Assembly: GCA_021298555.1 (NCBI GenBank)
Contig: JAJTGE010000013.1
Span: 1-58,241, forward strand
Direction: 5' to 3'
Origin: Oxalobacteraceae bacterium
Lineage (GTDB): Bacteria; Pseudomonadota; Gammaproteobacteria; Burkholderiales; Burkholderiaceae_D
DNA length: 58,241 bases
Shown: one piece after another, positions 9,318 to 19,335 of the stretch
Numbering within the stretch: position 1 is the stretch's first letter
Layout: each line of letters opens with the position of its first letter
Made by a program: the position numbers and the translations under genes
The notes under the pieces: generated by a model
Seen by the model: the letters and a program-made list of their open reading frames with translations, nothing else
What the model was told of the DNA's origin: nothing
The model's database searches: none

Positions 9318-9749
9318 ATGGAACTCAACACTATTCAGCCTGCAGATGGCGCCAAACACGCGAAACGTCGTGTGGGTCGTGGCATTGGTTCAGGCCTAGG
9401 CAAAACAGCTGGCCGTGGTCATAAAGGTCAAAAATCTCGCGCAGGTGGTTTTCATAAGGTTGGATTCGAAGGCGGTCAAATGCCTCTCCAGCGTCGTCTG
9501 CCTAAGCGTGGTTTTAAATCGCAAATGAAACCATATAAAGCTGAAGTTCGACTTTCAGAACTAGAAAAATTACCGGTTTCAGAGATTGATGTTTTGGTGC
9601 TGAAGAAGGCGGGTATCGTTTCTGAGTTGGCTCGTATAGTGCGCGTGATCAAATCGGGTGAGCTGACAAAAAAGATAGTTATTAAAGGCTTGATCGCAAC
9701 TGCTGGTGCAAAAGCGGCTATTGAAGCAGCTGGCGGCTCCGTAGAATAA
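9318..9749 (+). CDS. rplO: 50S ribosomal protein L15
   Basis: L15 is a late-assembly protein with a long unstructured arm. The 143-residue product starts [20 protein letters not shown]. It continues with [38 protein letters not shown] and the C-terminal [20 protein letters not shown]. It is full length and directly precedes secY. Confidence 0.98.
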   Translation: MELNTIQPADGAKHAKRRVGRGIGSGLGKTAGRGHKGQKSRAGGFHKVGFEGGQMPLQRRLPKRGFKSQMKPYKAEVRLSELEKLPVSEIDVLVLKKAGIVSELARIVRVIKSGELTKKIVIKGLIATAGAKAAIEAAGGSVE

Positions 9750-9771
9750 TTAGGGCACAGGCAAGCAATCA

Positions 9772-11103
9772 GTGGCGACTTCATCAAAATTGGCTAAAAG
9801 CGCGGCGAGCGGTTTTCCGTGGTCGCGTTTATGGTTTTTGCTGGCTTCGTTAGTTGTCTTTAGGGTAGGCGCTCACATACCTGTTCCTGGGATCGATCCG
9901 GTTCAGTTAGCCGCCTTATTTAACCAAAATCGTGGCGGTATCTTAGGCATGTTTAACATGTTCTCGGGTGGTGCTCTTTCGCGGTTTACGATTTTTGCAT
10001 TAGGCATCATGCCTTACATCTCTGCATCGATCATCATGCAGTTATTGTCTGTAGTGTCTCCACAATTAGAGACATTGAAAAAAGAAGGTGAGTCAGGAAG
10101 ACGAAAGATTACCCAGTACACACGCTACGGTACGCTGGTACTGGCGTCGTTTCAGGCTTTGGGTATTGCTATCGCTCTTGAGTCCCAGGCACGATTGGTC
10201 ATAGATCCGGGTTTGGCGTTTCGTTTCACCACAGCAGTGACCTTGGTCACTGGCACCATGTTTCTAATGTGGTTGGGTGAACAGATTACCGAGCGCGGTT
10301 TAGGTAACGGTATATCTATCATTATTTTTGCTGGGATTGCAGCTGGATTACCGAATGCTTTAGGTGGTTTGTTTGAATTGGTTCGCACTGGCTCGATGAA
10401 TGCACTCAGTGCTATTTTCATCTGTTTAGTTGTAGCTTTAGTGACCTACTTAGTTGTGTTTATCGAGCGCGGTCAGCGCAAGATACTTGTGAATTACGCC
10501 AAGCGTCAGGTAGGAAACAAAGTATATGGCGGTCAGAGCAGTCATTTACCGTTAAAGTTGAATATGGCAGGCGTGATACCGCCGATTTTTGCATCTTCAA
10601 TTATTTTGTTTCCTGCAACGATAACTAGTTGGTTTACTTCGGGTGAAGCTGACAGTGTTGTGGTTAGGTTTTTGAAAGATTTGTCGGCATCGCTTGCTCC
10701 TGGCGAACCAGTACACGCTTTGTTGTACGCAGCAGCGATTATTTTCTTCTGTTTCTTTTACACTGCTTTGGTTTTTAACAGCAAAGAAACCGCAGAAAAT
10801 TTAAAGAAGAGTGGAGCTTTTGTCCCGGGAATACGGCCAGGTGATCAGACCGCGCGTTACATCGACAGGATATTGACTAGACTGACATTGGCTGGTGCCG
10901 TTTACATTACCTTGATTTGTTTGCTGCCAGAATTTTTGATAGCGCGGTGGAATGTCCCCTTTTATTTCGGCGGTACGTCATTGTTGATTATCGTGGTTGT
11001 AACTATGGACTTCATGGCACAGGTACAAAACTACGTAATGTCGCAGCAATATGATTCCCTGCTGCGCAAGGCAAATTTTAAAGGCGGCATAGCGTCGCGT
11101 TGA
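9772..11103 (+). CDS. secY: Protein translocase subunit SecY
   Basis: SecY forms the channel of the SecYEG translocon in the inner membrane. The product has 443 residues and ten predicted membrane segments. Conserved parts include [12 protein letters not shown] (plug region), [60 protein letters not shown] and [20 protein letters not shown], the C5 loop involved in SecA and ribosome contact. The start is a GTG ([10 protein letters not shown]). The ribosome binding site is weak, which suggests coupling to rplO. It is a normal spc operon member. Confidence 0.98.
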   Translation: MATSSKLAKSAASGFPWSRLWFLLASLVVFRVGAHIPVPGIDPVQLAALFNQNRGGILGMFNMFSGGALSRFTIFALGIMPYISASIIMQLLSVVSPQLETLKKEGESGRRKITQYTRYGTLVLASFQALGIAIALESQARLVIDPGLAFRFTTAVTLVTGTMFLMWLGEQITERGLGNGISIIIFAGIAAGLPNALGGLFELVRTGSMNALSAIFICLVVALVTYLVVFIERGQRKILVNYAKRQVGNKVYGGQSSHLPLKLNMAGVIPPIFASSIILFPATITSWFTSGEADSVVVRFLKDLSASLAPGEPVHALLYAAAIIFFCFFYTALVFNSKETAENLKKSGAFVPGIRPGDQTARYIDRILTRLTLAGAVYITLICLLPEFLIARWNVPFYFGGTSLLIIVVVTMDFMAQVQNYVMSQQYDSLLRKANFKGGIASR

Positions 11104-11124
11104 TATAGGGAACCAGTATTTTCT

Positions 11125-11343
11125 ATGTCCAAGGATGATGTTATCCAGATGCAAGGCGAGATCTTAGAAAATCTCCCAAACGCAACCTTTAGGGTAAAGC
11201 TGGAAAACGGGCATGTAGTACTAGGACACATTTCAGGAAAGATGAGAATGAACTATATTCGCATCCTTCCAGGCGATAAAGTTACAGTTGAACTGACGCC
11301 GTATGATTTAAGCAGGGCGCGGATAGTATTCCGCACCAAGTAA
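11125..11343 (+). CDS. infA: Translation initiation factor IF-1
   Basis: IF-1 is a single OB-fold that blocks the A site during initiation. The 72-residue product starts [20 protein letters not shown], with [20 protein letters not shown] and [20 protein letters not shown]. It has exactly the family length. Lying between secY and rpmJ is the usual betaproteobacterial arrangement. Confidence 0.98.
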   Translation: MSKDDVIQMQGEILENLPNATFRVKLENGHVVLGHISGKMRMNYIRILPGDKVTVELTPYDLSRARIVFRTK

Positions 11344-11382
11344 TTAATAAGTAATTAGAAGACTGAAAGAAAGAGGGCCATT

Positions 11383-11496
11383 ATGAAAGTGCTCGCATCA
11401 GTGAAGCGTATCTGTCGCAATTGTAAGATCATCAAGCGCAAAGGCGTCGTTCGAGTTATCTGTATCGAACCGCGTCATAAACAGCGCCAAGGTTAA
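11383..11496 (+). CDS. rpmJ: 50S ribosomal protein L36
   Basis: L36 is the smallest large-subunit protein. Translation from ATG 11383 gives 37 residues, [17 protein letters not shown]..., ending EPRHKQRQG. It is the zinc-ribbon type with CxxC near residue 11 and the second pair replaced by Cys27 and His32. AAGAGGG precedes the start. It lies between infA and rpsM as expected. Confidence 0.95.
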   Translation: MKVLASVKRICRNCKIIKRKGVVRVICIEPRHKQRQG

Positions 11497-11524
11497 TTTA
11501 ACGTTATTTATCGAGGAATAACGC

Positions 11525-11890
11525 ATGGCACGTATTGCAGGGGTCAACGTCCCCAACCATCAGCACACAGTGATAGGCCTTACGTCTATCTACGGCATAG
11601 GTCGTCCACGCGCACACAAAATTTGTGAAGCTACTGGCGTACCAGCGACTAAAAAGGTCAAAGATCTTGATGACAGTGAGTTAGAAAAGCTCCGCGATGA
11701 AATAGGTAAATTCATCGTTGAGGGTGATCTTCGTCGTGAACTGTCCATGAACATTAAGCGATTAATGGATCTCGGATGCTACCGCGGTCTGCGCCATCGT
11801 CGTGGCTTGCCATGCCGTGGTCAGCGTACACGTACAAATGCACGTACCCGTAAGGGCCCGCGTAAAGCAGCGCAATCACTGAAAAAATAA
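11525..11890 (+). CDS. rpsM: 30S ribosomal protein S13
   Basis: S13 contacts the P-site tRNA and bridges to the large subunit. The 121-residue product [20 protein letters not shown]... has the helix-two-turn-helix segment and the C-terminal [20 protein letters not shown] and TRKGPRKA tail. It is the first ribosomal gene of the alpha operon and is full length. Confidence 0.98.
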   Translation: MARIAGVNVPNHQHTVIGLTSIYGIGRPRAHKICEATGVPATKKVKDLDDSELEKLRDEIGKFIVEGDLRRELSMNIKRLMDLGCYRGLRHRRGLPCRGQRTRTNARTRKGPRKAAQSLKK

Positions 11891-11917
11891 TCCTTCGTCG
11901 GATTTTAGGAAATTATT

Positions 11918-12322
11918 ATGGCAAAAGCACCCAACAACGCCGCCGCAGCACGCGTTCGCAAGAAAGTCAAAAAGAACGTTGCAGAAGGCATTGCGCACAT
12001 ACACGCTTCCTTCAACAACACCATTATTACGATCACTGATCGTCAGGGCAATGCTCTGTCGTGGGCGACGTCAGGTGGTGCTGGCTTTAAGGGCTCACGT
12101 AAATCCACTCCTTTTGCGGCTCAAGTTGCTGCTGAAGCTGCTGGCAAGGTGGCGATTGAGTGCGGTGTTAAAAATCTGGAAGTTCGTATCAAGGGCCCAG
12201 GTCCTGGACGCGAATCAGCGGTACGTGCGCTTAACAGCTTAGGCATCAAGATTACGCAAATTCAAGACGTCACGCCCGTGCCGCACAATGGCTGCCGTCC
12301 TCCTAAGCGTCGTCGTATTTAA
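11918..12322 (+). CDS. rpsK: 30S ribosomal protein S11
   Basis: S11 forms part of the platform next to the E-site mRNA. The product has 134 residues: [60 protein letters not shown] and the C-terminus [20 protein letters not shown]. It is normal in every respect. A 132-bp gap with a hairpin follows before rpsD. Confidence 0.98.
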   Translation: MAKAPNNAAAARVRKKVKKNVAEGIAHIHASFNNTIITITDRQGNALSWATSGGAGFKGSRKSTPFAAQVAAEAAGKVAIECGVKNLEVRIKGPGPGRESAVRALNSLGIKITQIQDVTPVPHNGCRPPKRRRI

Positions 12323-12347
12323 TTCATTTTGTTGTACCTGTAGGTGA

Positions 12348-12368
12348 CCCGCCGTCGTGGCGGGTTTT
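12348..12368 (+). terminator. Terminator-like hairpin between rpsK and rpsD
   Basis: CCCGCC (12348-12353) pairs with GGCGGG (12359-12364) across a 5-nt loop and is followed by TTTTGTTC. It resembles a weak intrinsic terminator inside the alpha operon, so it may attenuate rather than end transcription. S4 is the alpha-operon repressor in E. coli, so this gap is a possible regulatory site. Confidence 0.5.
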
Positions 12369-12454
12369 GTTCTGAAGACCACCGTTTGGTTGAAAGCAAA
12401 CCAGACTAGCGCCTGACAGATTTTCTGTGCGGGGCGTCATATCAAGGAGAAATT

Positions 12455-13078
12455 GTGGCACGTTATATTGGACCTAAGGCCAAATTGGCCCGCCGGGAAG
12501 GAACTGATCTATTCCTTAAGAGCGCTCGTCGCTCACTAGACTCAAAATGTAAATTAGACTCTAAGCCTGGCCAACATGGTCGGACATCAGGTGCTCGTAC
12601 CTCCGATTACGGTAATCAGCTGCGCGAAAAGCAAAAGGTAAAACGTATCTACGGTGTACTTGAGCGTCAATTTCGTCGTTATTTTGCAGAAGCTGATCGC
12701 CGCAAAGGAAACACTGGCGAAACATTGCTACAGTTGCTTGAAGCCCGTCTCGATAACGTAACTTATCGTCTTGGATTTGCCTCTACCCGTGCTGAAGGCC
12801 GTCAATTGGTCTCGCACAAGGCAATTACCGTGAATGGTAACGTTGTAAACATTCCATCCTACCAAGTCAAAATCGGTGACGTCGTAGCGATCCGTGAAAA
12901 AGCCAGAAAGCAGGTTCGCATTGCAGAAGCCTTGTCTTTGGCAGAGCAGACAGGATTTCCACTCTGGGTATCAATCGACGCCAAGAAAATGGAAGGCTCA
13001 ATTAAGAGCTGGCCGGATCGCGCTGATTTCAATCAGGAAGTCAACGAATCGCTGATCGTTGAACTGTACTCACGCTAA
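12455..13078 (+). CDS. rpsD: 30S ribosomal protein S4
   Basis: S4 nucleates assembly of the 16S 5' domain. It also represses the alpha operon and acts in rrn antitermination in E. coli. The GTG start at 12455 follows AAGGAG and gives 207 residues: [60 protein letters not shown], then the S4 RNA-binding domain [20 protein letters not shown] with [10 protein letters not shown]. It is the zinc-free form, as usual in this group. Confidence 0.98.
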   Translation: MARYIGPKAKLARREGTDLFLKSARRSLDSKCKLDSKPGQHGRTSGARTSDYGNQLREKQKVKRIYGVLERQFRRYFAEADRRKGNTGETLLQLLEARLDNVTYRLGFASTRAEGRQLVSHKAITVNGNVVNIPSYQVKIGDVVAIREKARKQVRIAEALSLAEQTGFPLWVSIDAKKMEGSIKSWPDRADFNQEVNESLIVELYSR

Positions 13079-13085
13079 TTTTCCC

Positions 13086-13112
13086 GGCGTCAGAACCTGG
13101 TGTTCTGGCGCC
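13086..13112 (+). terminator. Hairpin between rpsD and rpoA
   Basis: An 11-bp stem (GGCGTCAGAAC / GTTCTGGCGCC, one G-T wobble) with a 5-nt loop starts 8 bases after the rpsD stop. Only TTTC follows, so termination should be partial. It could adjust the level of rpoA relative to the ribosomal proteins. Confidence 0.5.
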
Positions 13113-13170
13113 TTTCGATATGCCATCAGCCTTATCGGCGTAACGAGCCGAGGGTATTGAAAGGATATTC

Positions 13171-14148
13171 ATGCATAACAATCTGTTGAAGCCCCGAATT
13201 ATTGAAGTTGAGCCACTTGGTCTTGGTCATGCCAAAGTTGAGATGGAGCCCTTTGAACGTGGTTACGGCCACACACTGGGTAACGCTCTGCGTCGAGTCT
13301 TATTGTCGTCCATGGTGGGTTATGCGCCTACTGAAGTCATCATCGCCGGCGTAGTGCACGAATATTCGTCGCTAGATGGTGTGCAGGAAGACGTCGTTGA
13401 TATTTTGCTCAATCTTAAGGGTGTCGTTTTCAAACTGCACAGCCGCGATGAGGTTATGTTGACGTTGAAAAAAGAGGGCGAGGGAGCAGTCCTGGCCTCA
13501 GACATCGATCTTCCTCATGACGTGGAATTAATTAACCCTGATCATGTTATTGCCCACCTGACGCCAGGCGGTAAGTTGGATATGCAGGTAAAAGTTGAAA
13601 AAGGTCGTGGTTATGTGCCGGGTAATGTTCGTCGTCTGACTGAAGACGCCAATAAAACGATAGGCCGCATTATTCTTGATGCTTCTTTTTCGCCAGTTAA
13701 GCGAGTTTCGTATTCCGTAGAGTCTGCCCGTGTAGAGCAGCGCACCGACTTAGATAAGTTGGTCATGAATATAGAGACCAACGGCGTCATCACTCCAGAA
13801 GAAGCGATTCGTCAGTCAGCGCGTGTGCTGGTGGATCAATTAAATGTTTTTGCTGCGCTCGAAGGTACAGAAACTGCTGCAGAGGTGCCATCACGTGCTC
13901 CTACAGTTGATCCTATCTTGTTGCGTCCAGTCGACGACCTCGAACTCACGGTTCGTTCAGCCAACTGTCTCAAAGCTGAAAACATTTACTACATCGGCGA
14001 TCTAATACAGCGCAGCGAAAATGAGTTGTTGAAGACACCTAATTTGGGTCGTAAATCACTTAACGAAATTAAAGAAGTACTTGCCTCGCGTGGTCTCACG
14101 TTAGGTATGAAACTCGAGAACTGGCCACCAGCGGGTCTTGATAAATAA
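13171..14148 (+). CDS. rpoA: DNA-directed RNA polymerase subunit alpha
   Basis: Alpha dimerises to nucleate RNA polymerase assembly, and its C-terminal domain binds UP elements and activators. The product has 325 residues. The N-terminal domain shows [40 protein letters not shown] and RGYVPGNVR. The C-terminal domain shows [40 protein letters not shown] and [20 protein letters not shown]. The start follows AAAGGA. It is complete. Confidence 0.98.
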   Translation: MHNNLLKPRIIEVEPLGLGHAKVEMEPFERGYGHTLGNALRRVLLSSMVGYAPTEVIIAGVVHEYSSLDGVQEDVVDILLNLKGVVFKLHSRDEVMLTLKKEGEGAVLASDIDLPHDVELINPDHVIAHLTPGGKLDMQVKVEKGRGYVPGNVRRLTEDANKTIGRIILDASFSPVKRVSYSVESARVEQRTDLDKLVMNIETNGVITPEEAIRQSARVLVDQLNVFAALEGTETAAEVPSRAPTVDPILLRPVDDLELTVRSANCLKAENIYYIGDLIQRSENELLKTPNLGRKSLNEIKEVLASRGLTLGMKLENWPPAGLDK

Positions 14149-14166
14149 TCCGGAATAATTTCCGGA
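14149..14166 (+). other. Hairpin between rpoA and rplQ
   Basis: A perfect 7-bp stem (TCCGGAA / TTCCGGA) with a 4-nt loop begins directly after the rpoA stop. GTTTGTAT follows rather than a clean T-run. It is the third hairpin in successive alpha-operon gaps and may be an attenuator or a processing signal. Confidence 0.4.
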
Positions 14167-14274
14167 GTTTGTATAAATAATTTACCGGCCCGCGCTAGCA
14201 CAGACAGTTTCCTCAAAAGTACTGTTGTACAAGCGATAGAAGAGCTGGATCTAAAACTCTGAAAAGGAATTGTG

Positions 14275-14655
14275 ATGCGTCATCGTCATGGACTTCGTAA
14301 ACTAAATCGTACCTCTTCACACCGTCTGGCCATGTTGCGCAACATGACAGTTTCGCTGCTGCGTCATGAAGCAATTAAAACCACTTTACCCAAGGCTAAA
14401 GAATTGCGCCGTGTTGTTGAGCCCATACTTACCCTAGGTAAAACGGATACACTCGCCAATAAGCGTTTAGCATTTAGCCGTTTACGCGACAGAGAGATGG
14501 TTCTCAAGTTGTTTGCCGAGCTAGGCCCGCGTTATGCCAATCGTAATGGCGGCTATCTTCGTATATTGAAGATGGGTTTCCGTGTTGGTGACAATGCACC
14601 TATGGCCTACGTAGAGTTGTTGGACCAGCCTGAAGCGACTGAGGCAGCAGAATAA
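14275..14655 (+). CDS. rplQ: 50S ribosomal protein L17
   Basis: L17 lies near the tunnel exit and is the last gene of the alpha operon. From ATG 14275 the product has 126 residues: [57 protein letters not shown] and [20 protein letters not shown]. An upstream in-frame GTG (14272) adds one residue and is less likely. A strong terminator follows. Confidence 0.98.
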   Translation: MRHRHGLRKLNRTSSHRLAMLRNMTVSLLRHEAIKTTLPKAKELRRVVEPILTLGKTDTLANKRLAFSRLRDREMVLKLFAELGPRYANRNGGYLRILKMGFRVGDNAPMAYVELLDQPEATEAAE

Positions 14656-14679
14656 AGTTTCGTCGTAGTGCGGTTATAA

Positions 14680-14703
14680 AAAAGCCAGGCTTGCCTGGCT
14701 TTT
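14680..14703 (+). terminator. Intrinsic terminator of the ribosomal protein cluster
   Basis: A 10-bp stem, AAAAGCCAGG / CCTGGCTTTT, with a CTTG loop ends in four T residues; the A-rich left arm also fits a bidirectional signal. It closes the alpha operon 24 bases after rplQ. Confidence 0.85.
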
Positions 14704-14746
14704 GTACTTCTAAAATATCAAATTCTTAAAACCATTGGGCTATTTA

Positions 14747-15667
14747 ATGGATGTACTAAGTGTTCGGCATCTGCATAAATCGTATGGTCAAGGCGAACAA
14801 CGACATCAGGTCATTAATGATTTGTCGTTTAGCTTAAGGCCAGGCGAGTGCTATGGTTTGCTCGGCCCCAATGGCGCTGGCAAGACAACGACGCTCAAGC
14901 TTTGCCTGGGCTTGACAGAGCCAGATAGCGGTCGTATATCACTCGGTGGACACAACATACCGGCAGATGCCAGGCAGGCCCGCATGCGCGTGGGCGTTGT
15001 TCCACAGATGGACAGTTTAGATCCTGATTTCACAGTGGAAGAAAATCTGCTGGTCTACGGACGCTATTTCAGCATGAGCGATAAGCAAGTGCGCGAGCGT
15101 ATAGACTGGTTATTGGATTTTGCAAACCTCACTGCAAAACGTAAAGCACGTATAAATGAATTATCGGGTGGAATGAAGCGACGCCTCACGTTAGCCCGCG
15201 CCTTGATCAATGATCCAGAATTGATTTTTATGGATGAACCTACGACAGGGCTGGACCCTCAGGCACGGCATGTCATGTGGGAACGACTAAAAACCTTACT
15301 GGCCTCAGGTAAAACAATATTACTAACGACGCATTTTATGGATGAGGCTGAGCGTTTGTGTGATCGACTCGCAGTCATAGACCAAGGCCAGTTAATTGCA
15401 GAGGGTGCACCACGCGAATTAATTGCTCAGCACATAGAGCCGCAAGTTGTCGAAGTGTACGGTGATAACGTTTCAAGCTGGGCTGGTCAAGCGCGTGCAC
15501 TAGCAGATCGTATAGAAATTAGTGGAGAGACGGCATTTTGCTATACGACCCATGCCGAGTTATTAGTACAAAATCTTTCGGGCCAAAGTGGTTTGCGCTA
15601 CCTACACCGCCCTGCAAATCTCGAAGATTTATTTTTAAAACTTACCGGTCGTGAGATGCGGGACTAA
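14747..15667 (+). CDS. nodI: ABC transporter ATP-binding protein, NodI/DrrA type
   Basis: This is the ATPase of an ABC-2 exporter. It has Walker [11 protein letters not shown] (near residue 42), Q-loop [20 protein letters not shown], signature [16 protein letters not shown], Walker [15 protein letters not shown] and switch His in [15 protein letters not shown]. The 306-residue product matches the NodI family in length, and its C-terminal domain is not an ABC motif. The ATG at 14747 is preferred over an earlier in-frame start because [14 protein letters not shown] aligns with the family. The membrane partner follows after 8 bases. NodI-type exporters of non-rhizobial Burkholderiales have no established substrate, so the name reflects homology only. 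Confidence 0.85.
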   Translation: MDVLSVRHLHKSYGQGEQRHQVINDLSFSLRPGECYGLLGPNGAGKTTTLKLCLGLTEPDSGRISLGGHNIPADARQARMRVGVVPQMDSLDPDFTVEENLLVYGRYFSMSDKQVRERIDWLLDFANLTAKRKARINELSGGMKRRLTLARALINDPELIFMDEPTTGLDPQARHVMWERLKTLLASGKTILLTTHFMDEAERLCDRLAVIDQGQLIAEGAPRELIAQHIEPQVVEVYGDNVSSWAGQARALADRIEISGETAFCYTTHAELLVQNLSGQSGLRYLHRPANLEDLFLKLTGREMRD

Positions 15668-15675
15668 TACACATC

Positions 15676-16461
15676 ATGATGAATTCTATGTATCGTCTTC
15701 CCACATTTAGCCTGCGTTTCTTACCCGTATGGCGCCGTAATTTTCTCGTCTGGCGCAAGCTGGCCATTGCCAGTGTGATAGGCAATATTGCAGAACCGCT
15801 GATTACCTTGATCGCCTTTGGTTATGGTTTGGGAAGCCTGCTCAAAGAAATTAACGGTATACCGTATATAGAATTTTTGGCTAGTGGAGCTATATCCATG
15901 TCAGTCATGATGGCAGCATCATTTGAAGCTCTGTACTCAGCTTTTTCGCGTATGCACGTACAAAAAACATGGGAATCATTACTCAATACACCGCTGGATT
16001 TAGATGACATTATTTTGGCTGAGATGTTGTGGGGTGCTAGCAAAGCCATGATTTCTGGCCTTGCAATATTGGGTGTACTATTTTTGTTGGGAATAGGATT
16101 GCACAGCACAACGTTGTTAGTGCCGCCTATGTTGTTTCTGGTAGGTGTGACATTTGCTTCTATTGCACTGGTAATTAATGCTATTGCAAGAGGCTATGAT
16201 TTCTTTACTTACTATTTCACACTGATGCTCACGCCTATGATTTTTATGTCGGGCGTCTACTATCCAGTGAGTCAATTACCATCTTGGCTACAGGTCATAG
16301 CAGCAATACTGCCACTCGGCGCTGCTGTTGAAGTTGTGCGACCATTATTATTGGGTGAATTACCTGACTCAGTTTTGCCTAATATACTTATCCTTCTGGC
16401 GTATTGTTTATGCGCTTTTTATCTCGCAACCATAATTACGCGTCGCCGTTTGCTGAAATAA
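15676..16461 (+). CDS. nodJ: ABC-2 transporter permease, NodJ type
   Basis: This is the inner-membrane half of the exporter encoded with the preceding ATPase. The product has 261 residues and about six membrane segments, with the conserved N-terminal WRRNFLVWRKLAIASVIGNI and AEPLITLIAFGYGLGSLL. The mid segment ISMSVMMAASFEALYSAFSR and the late GVYYPVSQLPSWLQVIAAIL are typical of the NodJ/ABC-2 family. The ATG at 15676 has no clear ribosome binding site, so translation is probably coupled to nodI. The substrate is unknown. Confidence 0.83.
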   Translation: MMNSMYRLPTFSLRFLPVWRRNFLVWRKLAIASVIGNIAEPLITLIAFGYGLGSLLKEINGIPYIEFLASGAISMSVMMAASFEALYSAFSRMHVQKTWESLLNTPLDLDDIILAEMLWGASKAMISGLAILGVLFLLGIGLHSTTLLVPPMLFLVGVTFASIALVINAIARGYDFFTYYFTLMLTPMIFMSGVYYPVSQLPSWLQVIAAILPLGAAVEVVRPLLLGELPDSVLPNILILLAYCLCAFYLATIITRRRLLK

Positions 16462-16812
16462 ATGTCCATTTCCTCGCCCATGGAGCAAGCCTTGCTGGTG
16501 TTTACCAATGTGCCAGAATTGGTAACGGCACAGCTATTGGCAAGAAAGCTTGTCGAATCGCGTTTGGCTGCCTGCGTCAATATTATGCCTGCTGTGCAAT
16601 CCATCTATCGCTGGCAGGGACAGATAGATGAGGCAACTGAAGTAACACTGCTAATAAAAACAACTCAACAACAGTACGATCAACTACAGCAAGCGATAGT
16701 AGACATACACCCTTATGAGTTACCGGAAATTATTGCAACACCGATAGTCGCTGCTTATGCGCCCTACCTAAACTGGATAGTTGCCGAAACTGCGAAAGAT
16801 ATTCATGCGTAG
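16462..16812 (+). CDS. cutA: Divalent-cation tolerance protein CutA
   Basis: CutA is a small trimeric cytoplasmic protein linked to copper and other metal tolerance in E. coli; its molecular role is unclear. The 116-residue product has the family pattern VFTNVPELVTAQLLARKLVE, RLAACVNIMPAVQSIYRWQG and IVDIHPYELPEIIATPI. It follows nodJ directly, and its 3' end overlaps the dsbD start by 8 bases. cutA next to dsbD is a common arrangement in Proteobacteria. Confidence 0.93.
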   Translation: MSISSPMEQALLVFTNVPELVTAQLLARKLVESRLAACVNIMPAVQSIYRWQGQIDEATEVTLLIKTTQQQYDQLQQAIVDIHPYELPEIIATPIVAAYAPYLNWIVAETAKDIHA

Positions 16813-18565
16813 TCTGATATATTTTTTTCTATGCTTAGTGGGTTTAATGGGTTTCGCAAGCTCGTTGGCGCATGCAGAAGAAGATTTTTTGGCGCCTGAA
16901 AAAGCATTTGGTGTAAGTGCGCGTCTGCTGGATGCGAATACATTAGAGGTAAATTTTCGTATTGCAGAGGGCTACTATCTTTACCGGGAACGACTAGCAT
17001 TCAAATCAGACGGTGCATCCCTTGGTGAGCCCGTTATCCCGCGTGGAAAAATCAAATTCGATCCCAACTTCGAAAAAAATGTTGAAACATATAGGCAGCA
17101 GCTATCCATTCGCGTTCCGGTGACGAGTAACGGGCCATTTACTCTCAATGTGACTAGTCAGGGATGCTCAGACAAGGGCTTGTGTTACGCGCCCATGGAA
17201 TCAACGTTTTCCCTGTCTGGCTTAATGGATACAGGCAACACATCCTCGGTAGCTGACAAGACGTTTGTCTCACCTGAAACTTCTGCTCCTAGCGTTGATG
17301 CAGACAGCGATCGCATTCAGTCATCACTAGCAAGTGGAAAATTGTCGCTCATACTTCCCTTATTTTTCTTACTGGGATTGGGCTTGTCGTTGACGCCGTG
17401 CGTGTTGCCCATGGTGCCTATTTTGTCTTTCATTATTGTTGGAGAAGGTGCACAGACTAGTCGTCGGCGCGGATTTATTCTTTCCTTGTCGTATTCAATG
17501 GGTATGGCAATTGTCTATACTGCCCTAGGTGTCGCTGCAGGCTTAATCGGTGAGGGTTTAGCTGCCGCATTACAAAAACCCTGGGTGTTAATTTCATTTG
17601 CTTTACTGATTGCGGGCATGTCGTTAGCCATGTTTGATGTGTATCAGTTGCAGATGCCTGCCTCACTTCAGTTGCTATTGACACGACTTTCTGAGCGCCA
17701 AAAAGGCGGGAAGTTATTTGGCGTGTTTAGTATGGGTGCACTTTCTTCGCTCATCGTCGGGCCCTGCGTAGCTGCTCCGTTGGCCGGAGCACTTGTTTAT
17801 ATTAGTCAAACACGCAACGTCGTCATTGGCGGTGCAGCTTTATTCGTTATGGCTTTGGGGATGAGCGTACCTTTACTTATTTTGGGTTTATCGGCGGGCT
17901 CATTGTTGCCTCGCGCCGGGCAATGGATGAAATTAGTCAAACCTTTGTTTGGCGTATTAATGCTGTCCTTGGCCCTATGGATGGTCGTATCGTTGATTCC
18001 CTCCTGGGCGCTCATGGCAGGTTGGGGAATCTTAGGCATTACCTACGGCATTTTTATGCTTAGAACACGACCATCAGGATGGTTATCAAAAACCTTGGGT
18101 ATTTTATTTATAGCTTTTGGTGGAGTGCAGTGGCTGGGTATAGCCAACGGCAGCGTAGATGCATTTGCGCCATGGTCTAGCTTGAGTAACGCATCATCCT
18201 ATAGAGCTAATTTCAAAAAAATACACACAGTTGAAGAATTAGACCAGGCATTAGCCAACGCAGACGGTAAGCCGGTCATGCTCGATTTTTATGCGGACTG
18301 GTGCGTATCGTGCATAGAGATGGAAAAACTTACGTTCACAGATCCTAACGTCAAGTTAGCAATGGACCAGATGATTTTGTTGCAAGCCGATGTCACAGCT
18401 AATAGTGTTGATGACAAAGCCTTGCTAAAGCGCTTTGGCTTGTTTGGCCCTCCGGGAATTATTTTCTTTGACCGCACAGGTAAAGAAATTCCTAACGTGC
18501 GTGTGATCGGGTTTCAAAAGCCACAAAATTTTATAAATCAACTTCGTACAGTGCAGAAAGATTGA
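16805..18565 (+). CDS. dsbD: Thiol:disulfide interchange protein DsbD
   Basis: DsbD passes electrons from cytoplasmic thioredoxin across the inner membrane to periplasmic DsbC, DsbG and CcmG-type acceptors. From ATG 16805 the product has 586 residues. It begins with a signal peptide (SLIYFFLCLVGLMGFASSLA) and an alpha domain with the Cys pair GCSDKGLCYAP. The eight-helix beta domain holds SLTPCVLPMVPILSF and VGPCVAAPLAGAL. The gamma thioredoxin domain has FYADWCVSCIEME. All six redox cysteines are present. It overlaps cutA. Reducing power from DsbD could serve the cytochrome c maturation genes further on. Confidence 0.96.
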   Translation: MRSLIYFFLCLVGLMGFASSLAHAEEDFLAPEKAFGVSARLLDANTLEVNFRIAEGYYLYRERLAFKSDGASLGEPVIPRGKIKFDPNFEKNVETYRQQLSIRVPVTSNGPFTLNVTSQGCSDKGLCYAPMESTFSLSGLMDTGNTSSVADKTFVSPETSAPSVDADSDRIQSSLASGKLSLILPLFFLLGLGLSLTPCVLPMVPILSFIIVGEGAQTSRRRGFILSLSYSMGMAIVYTALGVAAGLIGEGLAAALQKPWVLISFALLIAGMSLAMFDVYQLQMPASLQLLLTRLSERQKGGKLFGVFSMGALSSLIVGPCVAAPLAGALVYISQTRNVVIGGAALFVMALGMSVPLLILGLSAGSLLPRAGQWMKLVKPLFGVLMLSLALWMVVSLIPSWALMAGWGILGITYGIFMLRTRPSGWLSKTLGILFIAFGGVQWLGIANGSVDAFAPWSSLSNASSYRANFKKIHTVEELDQALANADGKPVMLDFYADWCVSCIEMEKLTFTDPNVKLAMDQMILLQADVTANSVDDKALLKRFGLFGPPGIIFFDRTGKEIPNVRVIGFQKPQNFINQLRTVQKD

Positions 18566-18572
18566 ACACCGT

Positions 18573-18595
18573 CTAGATAGCCTTAGGCTATTTAG
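18573..18595 (+). other. Hairpin after dsbD
   Basis: A 10-bp stem, CTAGATAGCC / GGCTATTTAG (one G-T pair), with a TTA loop lies 8 bases after dsbD. No T-run follows. It may mark the 3' end of the nodIJ-cutA-dsbD transcript. The rest of the 126-bp gap holds a possible -10 (TATAGT near 18639) for the peroxiredoxin gene. Confidence 0.4.
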
Positions 18596-18691
18596 ATAAA
18601 GCAATAGTGAATTTTTACGTGAGATTCAATACGATTATAGTCGTGAGATGTTTTAGTTTTTTAGTACTTTAGTCCACAAAGGAGCACAAAG

Positions 18692-19330
18692 ATGACACTT
18701 AGACTTGGCGATACAGCACCCGATTTTGAGCAGGATTCTTCCATCGGTAAGATCCATTTCCATGAATGGGCAGGTGATTCGTGGGTAGTGTTATTTTCAC
18801 ATCCTGCAGATTTCACCCCAGTGTGCACTACTGAGTTAGGCTTGACTGCAAAGCTTAAGCCTGAGTTTGACAAGCGCAACGTGAAAGCGATAGCACTTTC
18901 TGTTGATCCGGCAGATAAGCACACGAGTTGGATCAAAGACATAGAAGAGACACAAAAAACAGTGGTTGGCTTTCCTATTGTTGCTGATGCTGATAAATCG
19001 GTATCAACGCTCTATGACATGATTCATCCGAATCAATCAGAAACAGCTACCGTACGTTCACTGTTTGTAATTGACCCTAAGAAAAAAGTTCGGCTTATGA
19101 TTACTTATCCTATGAGTACAGGACGTAATTTTGACGAGGTTTTGCGCGTCATTGATGCCCTGCAATTAACGGATAAATACACGGTCGCAACGCCGGGCAA
19201 TTGGAAGGATGGAGATGACGTTATTATTCCTCTGTCTATACAAGATGAGGCAGTAATTAAGCAAAAATATCCTAAGGGCTATCAGTCGCCTAAGCCATAT
19301 TTGCGGATTACTCCTCAACCGAACAAGTAA
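18692..19330 (+). CDS. 1-Cys peroxiredoxin (Prx6 family)
   Basis: This is a thiol peroxidase that reduces hydrogen peroxide and organic hydroperoxides. The 212-residue product has the peroxidatic Cys in HPADFTPVCTTELG (near residue 48), Arg in ATVRSLFVIDPKKKVRLMIT, and the long C-terminal Prx6 arm ATPGNWKDGDDVIIPLSI ending in YLRITPQPNK. The length and the absence of a conserved resolving Cys fit the 1-Cys group. It has its own ribosome binding site (AAAGGAG) and no operon partner; a convergent gene ends 5 bases away. Confidence 0.92.
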   Translation: MTLRLGDTAPDFEQDSSIGKIHFHEWAGDSWVVLFSHPADFTPVCTTELGLTAKLKPEFDKRNVKAIALSVDPADKHTSWIKDIEETQKTVVGFPIVADADKSVSTLYDMIHPNQSETATVRSLFVIDPKKKVRLMITYPMSTGRNFDEVLRVIDALQLTDKYTVATPGNWKDGDDVIIPLSIQDEAVIKQKYPKGYQSPKPYLRITPQPNK

Positions 19331-19335
19331 GCGCT

